Shown here: piece by piece, positions 57,875 through 64,000 of the stretch
How the letters are laid out: each line of letters starts with the position of its first letter
Position numbering within the stretch: position 1 is the first letter of the stretch
Assembly (NCBI RefSeq): GCF_015223435.1
Contig: NZ_VHKO01000011.1
Span: forward strand, 1 to 64,000
Direction: 5' to 3'
From: Vibrio hibernica
GTDB taxonomy: Bacteria; Pseudomonadota; Gammaproteobacteria; Enterobacterales; Vibrionaceae
DNA: 64,000 nt
Notes under the pieces: generated by a model
The model's input: the letters and a program-made list of their open reading frames with translations, nothing else
What the model was told of the DNA's origin: nothing
The model's database searches: none
Program-made: the position numbers and the translations under genes

Positions 57875-57883
57875 TTCTAATTT

Positions 57884-58351
57884 TTATTGGAAGTCTTGAA
57901 TATTCCAGTTACCAATATCTTTTTTAGAGCCATCATCGCCGCCTTCTTGACCGTCTGAACCTAAACTAAATACATCGATATTACCTTTATCACCAGGGCT
58001 TAAGTATTGGTAATCGCCACCCCAAGGGTCTTTTGGTAAGCGACGGATATAACCATCGTTACGATAATTGCGTGGCTCAGGGCTGCCTGTTGGTTTATTC
58101 ACCAACGCTTCCAAGCCTTGATCTGTCGTCGGGTAGACACTGTTATCTAATTTATACATATCCAGTGCGTTTTCTAATGCCACAATATCCGTGACCGCTT
58201 TTTGTTGATCGGCTTTTTCTTTGTTACCTAAAAGGTTAGGTACGACAAAACTGGCTAAAATACCCAAAATAACCACCACAACCATTACTTCAAGCAAGGT
58301 AAAACCTTTTTGCTTGCGAGTTAGTGGGTTCTTTGTTGATTTGAATCTCAT
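57884..58351 (-). CDS. gspG: Type II secretion system major pseudopilin G
   Basis: The main subunit of the T2SS pseudopilus. The ATG at 58351 has a strong AGGAG 6 nt upstream and gives 155 residues. A start eleven codons earlier is rejected. The leader ends in RKQKG before FTLLEVMVVVVILGILAS. The globular domain has DMYKLDNSVYPTTDQGLEALV and the calcium-binding loop region with DPWGGDYQYLSPG and SLGSDGQEGG. It is 35 nt after gspF. Confidence 0.96.
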   Translation of the reverse strand: MRFKSTKNPLTRKQKGFTLLEVMVVVVILGILASFVVPNLLGNKEKADQQKAVTDIVALENALDMYKLDNSVYPTTDQGLEALVNKPTGSPEPRNYRNDGYIRRLPKDPWGGDYQYLSPGDKGNIDVFSLGSDGQEGGDDGSKKDIGNWNIQDFQ

Positions 58352-58386
58352 TTTTCTCTCCTGTAAAAATCGTTCTTTTATCATGC

Positions 58387-59610
58387 TTATTTTTGTGTGA
58401 CCAAATTATTTAATTCTAATATCGGCATTAAGGTCGCGGTAACAATAAACAGCACAATTCCTGCCATAAACACGATCAATAATGGCTCAAAAACGCCCAG
58501 TGCCATATTAACCAAAGATTCAAAGTCACGATCTTGGTTATCGGCAGAGCGTATTAGCATGGGTTCTAGCTCACCACTTTGCTCACCACTGGCGATCATA
58601 TGCAGCATCATAGGGGGAAATAATCGTGTTTGTTCTAATGCCTTACGCAAGCTGGTTCCTTCACGAACGCGTTCTGATGCTTCCATGACTTGTGCTTTAA
58701 AGTATTGGTTACTCATGACGTCGGCCGCCACTTTCATCCCATCCAATAATGGAATTGCGCTAGACGAACAAATTGCCAAAGTACGAGCAAAGCGTGAGGT
58801 ATTTAATCCTTTGGCAACTTTACCTATAACGGGTAATTTGAGAACTTTTCTATCCCAAGCCATACGAAAATTCGGTTTTTTCAGCGCCACTTTTAAACCA
58901 ATAATCCCCACAATAATGACGACTAATAACTCTAGCCCCCAGTTCTGAACAAAATTACTGGCATTCAATAGTATTTGTGTAGAAGTAGGTAATCCTTGCC
59001 CCATTTGCACAAATTGATCGACAATTTTAGGCACCACTGCGGCTAATAAAAAGGCCACCACACTTAATGCAATCAAGGTCAACATGATCGGATAGATCAT
59101 TGCCTGTTGCAGTTTAGAGCGCATCTTTTGACGATTTTCAGCGTAGTCGGCTAAACGGTCCAAAATTGCATCAAGATGACCTGATTTCTCACCTGCCGCC
59201 ACCATGGCGCAAAACAAATCATCAAATACCGCAGGGAAGTCTGCCATACTGTTAGATAAGGTATAGCCTTCCACCACGCGTGAGCGAATACTTACTAATA
59301 TATTACGAATATGGGGTTTTTCAGATTGTTCCGCTACTGCGCGTAAGCATTCTTCAAGCGGCATTCCTGATTGCACTAAGGTCGATAATTGACGTGTGAC
59401 CAAGGCCAATTCATTGGTGCTAATACCACGCTGAAAGCTAAAGCCATTCGATTTAGCGCGCTGGCTTTTAGCTTTAGTTTCAATCACCTCAGTTGGCATT
59501 AAGCCTTTTTCTTTTAAGCGTTGACGAACTTGGCGGGCATTATCACCTTCCAATATGCCTTTTTTCTGTTTACCTTTTGCGTCGAGCGCTTTGTACTCAA
59601 AGGCTGCCAT
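58387..59610 (-). CDS. gspF: Type II secretion system inner-membrane platform protein F
   Basis: A polytopic inner-membrane protein of 407 residues. It has two T2SSF domains (about 70-195 and 270-395), each with a conserved helical bundle, and three membrane helices near 170-190, 220-245 and 375-400. AFEYKALDAKGKQKKG at the N-terminus and GEKSGHLDAIL and GEQSGELEPML in the repeats are family marks. It follows gspE by 2 nt. Confidence 0.96.
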   Translation of the reverse strand: MAAFEYKALDAKGKQKKGILEGDNARQVRQRLKEKGLMPTEVIETKAKSQRAKSNGFSFQRGISTNELALVTRQLSTLVQSGMPLEECLRAVAEQSEKPHIRNILVSIRSRVVEGYTLSNSMADFPAVFDDLFCAMVAAGEKSGHLDAILDRLADYAENRQKMRSKLQQAMIYPIMLTLIALSVVAFLLAAVVPKIVDQFVQMGQGLPTSTQILLNASNFVQNWGLELLVVIIVGIIGLKVALKKPNFRMAWDRKVLKLPVIGKVAKGLNTSRFARTLAICSSSAIPLLDGMKVAADVMSNQYFKAQVMEASERVREGTSLRKALEQTRLFPPMMLHMIASGEQSGELEPMLIRSADNQDRDFESLVNMALGVFEPLLIVFMAGIVLFIVTATLMPILELNNLVTQK

Positions 59611-59612
59611 GA

Positions 59613-61112
59613 TTAGACTTCCTTTGTCACACGAAGAACTTCTTCTAGCGTCGTGATCCCTTGCCTTACCTTAGCTAGGCCATCATCTCGAATACTTGGG
59701 GTTTTGGCTCGAATCGCTTTTTCGATCACTTGCTCACCCGCTTCAGCATGGATCAATTCTTGTGTTGTATCATCAATCACCAGCATTTCGTGAATACCCG
59801 TTCGACCACGGTAACCTTTATTGTTGCAATGCTCACAGCCTACCGCTTTATAAAGTATGAGTTCTTCTGGTGATTGAAGATTAAACAGTTTCTTCTGTTC
59901 ATTATCGGCTTGATAAGGCGCTTTACAGCTTTTGCATAATGTTCTGACCAAGCGCTGGGCTAATACGCCCAATAAAGAAGACGAAATTAAGAATGGTTCA
60001 ATTCCCATATCCCGCAAACGAGTGATCGCACCAATAGCAGTATTGGTGTGCAGAGTAGACATGACTAAGTGACCCGTTAACGAGGCTTGTACACCGATTT
60101 GTGCGGTTTCGAGGTCGCGAATTTCCCCTACCATCACCACATCAGGATCTTGACGTAAAATAGCGCGTAAACCACGAGCAAAGGTCATATCCACTTTGGT
60201 ATTGACTTGAGTTTGACCAATGCCATCAATATCAAATTCAATCGGATCTTCAACCGTGAGAATATTACGTTCTGTAGTATTAAGCTCTTGCAGACCGGCA
60301 TACAAGGTGGTGGATTTACCCGAACCTGTTGGCCCTGTCACCAAGATAATGCCATGAGGACGCGCAATTAAACGGCGGAAAGTGGCATGGTTTTCAGCGG
60401 TCATCCCTAAACTATGCAAATCAAGACGAGTAGCATTTTTATCCAGTAAACGCATTACGATTCGCTCGCCGTGGGAAGATGGCATGGTAGAAACCCGCAC
60501 ATCCACCGCTCGACCCCCAATACGAAGAGATATTCGCCCATCTTGTGGTACTCGTTTTTCGGCAATATCCAATTTAGACATTACCTTAACCCGTGACACT
60601 AAAATGGGGGCAAGCTTGCGACTTGGCGTTAACACCTCTCGTAGTACACCATCGACACGAAAACGAATCGATAACACTTTCTCAAACGTTTCAATGTGTA
60701 TATCCGATGCACCTTCTTTGATTGCTTCGCCTAACATGGCGTTAATCAATTTGATGATCGGTGCATCATCTTCTGATTCTAATAAATCTTCATTCTCTGG
60801 CAACTCTTCCGCCAGTGAAAAAAAATCATCATCTGCGCCAATATCTTCCATTAACTGACGCGCTTCAGAGGAATCCCGTTGATAGGATTCCGTCAGTTTA
60901 TTTTCAAATTCTTGCTTGGTTAATTGCTTAGGCATAAAGCTATGACCAAGCGCTCGACGAATTTCCAACAACACTTGTGGTGATGGTTGCTCAACAAAGT
61001 ACAAAGTCGTCTTTAAGTCTTCACATTCCAACACCACTTGATGCCGCCGAGCGAAAGCAAACGGCAAACGCAATACGCTATGCTGGGTTTCGCCAGTTGG
61101 CAACTCAACCAT
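59613..61112 (-). CDS. gspE: Type II secretion system ATPase E
   Basis: The cytoplasmic hexameric ATPase that powers the pseudopilus. The 499-residue protein has N-terminal GspL-binding domains, Walker [15 protein letters not shown] (about 262-275), the Asp box [17 protein letters not shown], Walker B and His boxes ([27 protein letters not shown]), and a CxxC zinc module (CKSC about 392-395, CEHCN about 432-436). Its ATG overlaps the gspD stop by one base. Confidence 0.97.
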   Translation of the reverse strand: MVELPTGETQHSVLRLPFAFARRHQVVLECEDLKTTLYFVEQPSPQVLLEIRRALGHSFMPKQLTKQEFENKLTESYQRDSSEARQLMEDIGADDDFFSLAEELPENEDLLESEDDAPIIKLINAMLGEAIKEGASDIHIETFEKVLSIRFRVDGVLREVLTPSRKLAPILVSRVKVMSKLDIAEKRVPQDGRISLRIGGRAVDVRVSTMPSSHGERIVMRLLDKNATRLDLHSLGMTAENHATFRRLIARPHGIILVTGPTGSGKSTTLYAGLQELNTTERNILTVEDPIEFDIDGIGQTQVNTKVDMTFARGLRAILRQDPDVVMVGEIRDLETAQIGVQASLTGHLVMSTLHTNTAIGAITRLRDMGIEPFLISSSLLGVLAQRLVRTLCKSCKAPYQADNEQKKLFNLQSPEELILYKAVGCEHCNNKGYRGRTGIHEMLVIDDTTQELIHAEAGEQVIEKAIRAKTPSIRDDGLAKVRQGITTLEEVLRVTKEV

Positions 61113-63190
61113 TATTGCTCACCTTGCGCTTTGAGTTCAGCTTGCTTAGGCTCGGCATTTTTCAACTGTTCAAGAAATGCTTGAATCTCGGCAGGCTGAC
61201 GAGCCTCTTTGCCTAATTTCGCTACAACAGGAACCTCGACATTTGGCATTAAGCGAATACCTTTTTGGGCGCGGTATAATTGCTCGGCGCGAATATAATT
61301 ATATTTACGACTAGAAAGACCATCGGCGGCCATGCCATTACGAATAATGGTTGGTTTGATAAATACCATCAAATTACGTTTTTGTTTGCTGCTATTGGTA
61401 TAAGAAAACAACACCCCTAAATAAGGGATATCACCCAACCATGGGATTTTAGATTTACTCTCTTGAGTTTCTTCCGAAATCAAACCACCTAAAACAATCA
61501 TTTGGCCATCTTCAACCATCACAGTGGTACTAATTTGGCGCTTAGCAAAACGCACATCGACCGCACCATTGGCGCCCAATACGTTCGATACTTCTTGCTC
61601 GATCTTCATTTGAATCGAGTCGCCTTCGTTAATTTGCGGCGTCACTTTAAGTTTAATGCCGACTTCTTTTCGATCAACGGTTTGGAATGGATTATCGTTA
61701 TCCGCTCCAGCCGTTGAACCGGTAATCACAGGGACTTCCTCACCCACAATAAAAGAAGCTTCGGTATTATCCATCACCGTAATACTTGGAGAAGATAGGA
61801 TATTAGAATTCGAGTCTGTTGCTACCGCGCTCACTAACGCCGCCCAGTCGCCTTTTACAATACTTAATGCGGCACCGTTTACGCCGGATAGAGCTGACGC
61901 CAACGAGGAATAATCACCTTTGGTATCTGGGTTTTTTTTGATAACTTCTCCTGTACTAGGATTAGTTATATATGTTCCTTCTTGCGACTCAGCCTCTTTT
62001 AGCCCTACCGCGACTGCGCCAATTTTGGCATTGGCATTGCCGTATTGCACCATGCTACCGGTTTCAGTATTGGCATATTGCACCCCGAGATCGATGCCTT
62101 CACCTTCGGCCAATTCAACAATCAAGGCTTCAACTTGCACTTGGGCACGGCGAATATCCAACTGAGAAATTACATCTTCTAACGCTCTCATAATATCGGG
62201 CGGCGCCGTTAATACCAGTGAATTGGTACCAGGGTCGGCGGTAATCATTGCACTACCTTTTGAAGACGATTGACCTGTAGGAGATTTGGTTTGTTTTTCC
62301 GCCTGCAGATTGTCAGAGACACCATCAAGTACTTTAACTAAATCTTCTGCTTTGGCATAACGCAAGTAAACCACTCGGTTATTACCTTTTGTCGCCATTT
62401 CAACATCAAGCTGTTTTATCAGTTTTTTCAAACGCTCACGAACTTTCGGCTCACCAGAGAGCAGAATGGAGTTAGTACGCTCATCGGCCACCAATTTAGG
62501 CTGCAGTAATTCGGGAGTATTTTTGGCATCACCGCTTTTATTTAAAGCATCAACAATACGCACCATTTCAGTAGCTGATGCATTATTTAATTCAATTACT
62601 TCGACTTCTTTATCACCCGCCTGATCGACGCGTTTAATGATATCGGCTAAGCGATTTACCACTGATGCTCGACCTGTTAGCAAAATAATATTGGCGGGAT
62701 CATAATGCACCACGTTACCGGCTCCGGCATTATCATTAAGTTGACGCAAAATAGGTGAAAGGTCACGAACCGAAACATTCTTGACCGCCACTACGCGAGT
62801 AATAACCGCATCACCGGTAATACTGGAGTGATCACCAACGACAGGGATTGCCGATGTTTTTGCATCTTTCGCTTTAATCACTTTTAATATGTTGTTGTCC
62901 ATCTCAACCACAGCAAAACCATACACTTCGAGCACATTTAAGAAGAATTTATAATACTGTTCTTCACTCAAAACATCGTAGCTACGCACATCAATTTTCC
63001 CTCGAATAGAAGGATCAACGATGATGGTCTTATTTAAATTTCTACCCACGATATTGATAAACTCTTGGATATCAGTACCTTTAAAACTAGCGCTAAACTC
63101 TTCTGCCGAAGCCGAACACCAAACGAGGCTGGCGACTAAAACAAACGCGGCTTTTTTTATCGATTTTTTTATTCGGTTCACGTTCTTCAC
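61112..63190 (-). CDS. gspD: Type II secretion system secretin D
   Basis: The outer-membrane secretin channel. The GTG at 63190 is preferred, with AGGAG 6 nt upstream, giving 692 residues; a TTG seven codons earlier is the alternative. The signal peptide ends near SASA|EEF (about 29). N0 to N3 domains follow, then the secretin core with VPVITGS and the C-terminal [15 protein letters not shown] and [14 protein letters not shown] motifs. The last 60 residues are the S-domain-type tail, ending with a [16 protein letters not shown] segment. Confidence 0.96.
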   Translation of the reverse strand: MKNVNRIKKSIKKAAFVLVASLVWCSASAEEFSASFKGTDIQEFINIVGRNLNKTIIVDPSIRGKIDVRSYDVLSEEQYYKFFLNVLEVYGFAVVEMDNNILKVIKAKDAKTSAIPVVGDHSSITGDAVITRVVAVKNVSVRDLSPILRQLNDNAGAGNVVHYDPANIILLTGRASVVNRLADIIKRVDQAGDKEVEVIELNNASATEMVRIVDALNKSGDAKNTPELLQPKLVADERTNSILLSGEPKVRERLKKLIKQLDVEMATKGNNRVVYLRYAKAEDLVKVLDGVSDNLQAEKQTKSPTGQSSSKGSAMITADPGTNSLVLTAPPDIMRALEDVISQLDIRRAQVQVEALIVELAEGEGIDLGVQYANTETGSMVQYGNANAKIGAVAVGLKEAESQEGTYITNPSTGEVIKKNPDTKGDYSSLASALSGVNGAALSIVKGDWAALVSAVATDSNSNILSSPSITVMDNTEASFIVGEEVPVITGSTAGADNDNPFQTVDRKEVGIKLKVTPQINEGDSIQMKIEQEVSNVLGANGAVDVRFAKRQISTTVMVEDGQMIVLGGLISEETQESKSKIPWLGDIPYLGVLFSYTNSSKQKRNLMVFIKPTIIRNGMAADGLSSRKYNYIRAEQLYRAQKGIRLMPNVEVPVVAKLGKEARQPAEIQAFLEQLKNAEPKQAELKAQGEQ

Positions 63191-63318
63191 GCAATGCTCC
63201 TGCCCACCCAAACGGTGACTATAATTATCCTGAAACGATCGTCATCGCTTAAAATTTTCTATCGACTTAAAACCGACTGTCTCTTTAAAAATGCTGTCTA
63301 TTTAAAATTAGTCACTTA

Positions 63319-64000
63319 TCAAAACTCAATATATATATCGTGCACTTGCCCATTACGCTCAACGGTTAAATTCCATTGCTGCGCACTTAAAGCATCTTTC
63401 CACAATGCGGTCATTTGTGATGAATCAGTTAAATCACGCCCATTTAATACGGTCGCAATATCGCCATCTTGTAGTCCAACCGAATCAAATAATTCACGTT
63501 GTTGCCCAGGACGAACTCGATAGCCTTTTAATTGTCCTTCATCCATCACTTGTGATAAACGAATGTATTGGAATATTTTTTGCGGATCTTGTGAAATTTC
63601 TTCACGTATTTTAACCAAATTAGTATTTGATGATTTAGGTGATTCTGCTGCTTTAGGCGTTGCATTTTGATTTAGCTTACTGTAATCAATGCCTTCTAAC
63701 ATCAAGGTTTCATCACGCCCCTGATTATCAATAATCGCTCGATCGACCAATACAGATTTCAACGTCACTCGAGTACCGTCAATCGTTTCACCTAAACCAT
63801 AAGTAGATTGTTTTCCTTGATTGGCGATAACCGCTAGACTGAATTTAGGATTATTACTGGCCACCGCCCCCACCAAGGTAAGATTTAATCGTGTTTGCGG
63901 TGCATCTTTAACCACTGGCTTACTCGTTATCGATTCCTGACTATAACGACCAAACAGATCACTATTCGTCAGATCCGAGGTATGATCGCCATTGTTACGA
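63319..64000 (-). CDS. gspC: Type II secretion system protein C (5' end outside the window)
   Basis: GspC bridges the inner-membrane platform and the secretin. About 227 C-terminal codons are present and the frame remains open to the window edge, so the membrane anchor and start are missing. The visible part has DLFGRY followed by the homology region TRLNLTLVGAVASNNP, which binds GspD. YGLGETIDGTRVTL comes next, then a C-terminal PDZ domain with GYRVRPGQQRELFDSVGLQDGDI. The gap to gspD is 128 nt. As first gene of the operon, its promoter lies outside the window. Confidence 0.95.
   Translation of the reverse strand, partial: RNNGDHTSDLTNSDLFGRYSQESITSKPVVKDAPQTRLNLTLVGAVASNNPKFSLAVIANQGKQSTYGLGETIDGTRVTLKSVLVDRAIIDNQGRDETLMLEGIDYSKLNQNATPKAAESPKSSNTNLVKIREEISQDPQKIFQYIRLSQVMDEGQLKGYRVRPGQQRELFDSVGLQDGDIATVLNGRDLTDSSQMTALWKDALSAQQWNLTVERNGQVHDIYIEF

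Noticed and set aside
58397-58948. 183-codon open frame antisense to gspF
   Set aside because: It lies wholly inside a well-supported gene on the other strand and its translation has no recognisable motif.
60382-60858. 158-codon open frame antisense to gspE
   Set aside because: Shadow of gspE codon use, rich in Ser and Arg, with no ribosome binding site or motif.

Overview
The window reads as a chromosomal segment of a Vibrionaceae gammaproteobacterium, most likely a Vibrio. It is moderately AT-rich. It carries the Vibrio-type lipopolysaccharide (LPS) core cluster joined to coaD-mutM-rpmGB-radC-coaBC-dut-slmA-lpxL, a 12-gene type II secretion operon (gsp/eps C to N) with nudE-cysQ downstream, and ompR/envZ, greB and tex nearby. 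I see no tRNA, rRNA, CRISPR array, insertion sequence or prophage. The right edge cuts gspC.

Layout. (1) 376-3576, plus strand: hldD, waaF and an O-antigen ligase. (2) 3581-11917, minus strand: kdkA, a DUF3413 sulfatase-fold membrane protein, GT8, GT4, waaA, a PIG-L deacetylase and GT2, all closely spaced. (3) 12040-19217, plus strand: an LtaS-like transferase, a GT9 heptosyltransferase, a WaaE-like GT2, GT4, coaD, a GT32/capsule-type transferase and a YrbL-like kinase-fold protein. (4) 19246-21907, minus strand: mutM, rpmG, rpmB, radC. (5) 22161-25569, plus strand: coaBC, dut, slmA and an LpxL-type acyltransferase. (6) 25809-32485: recG and xanP (plus), a 125-bp tandem repeat array, then tex (minus). 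(7) 32841-36663: nanM, an MFS transporter coupled to an M23 peptidase, and greB. (8) 37012-39235: ompR, envZ. (9) 39374-47503: the glycerol/glycerol-3-phosphate genes glpQ, glpT, glpKF, glpD and glpR. (10) 47516-52175: bioH, comF, nfuA, cytochrome b561, cysQ, nudE. (11) 52287-64000, minus strand: gspN back to a partial gspC.

How the genes work together. Regions 1-3 build the heptose-containing LPS core on a single phosphorylated Kdo (WaaA plus KdkA), decorate it with variable glycosyltransferases and ligate O-antigen. lpxL finishes lipid A. Several core genes (waaL, GT2, GT8, GT32, YrbL-like) are visibly more AT-rich than their neighbours, as expected of exchangeable surface-sugar genes. The glp block takes glycerol or glycerophosphodiesters to dihydroxyacetone phosphate under GlpR and probably CRP. 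The gsp operon encodes a complete type II secretion machine apart from the unlinked prepilin peptidase.

The most unusual structure is a modular double-hairpin repeat. It occurs at five intergenic sites and once as an exact 125-bp-period tandem array. Different copies use different stem sequences, but each stem remains self-complementary. Other items of note are a PurR-type box over the xanP promoter, a perfect 12-bp hairpin before coaBC, an acidic insert in GspL, an M23 peptidase without a signal peptide coupled to an MFS transporter, and a DUF3413 protein that keeps metal-site residues which I recall as absent from E. coli PbgA/YejM.
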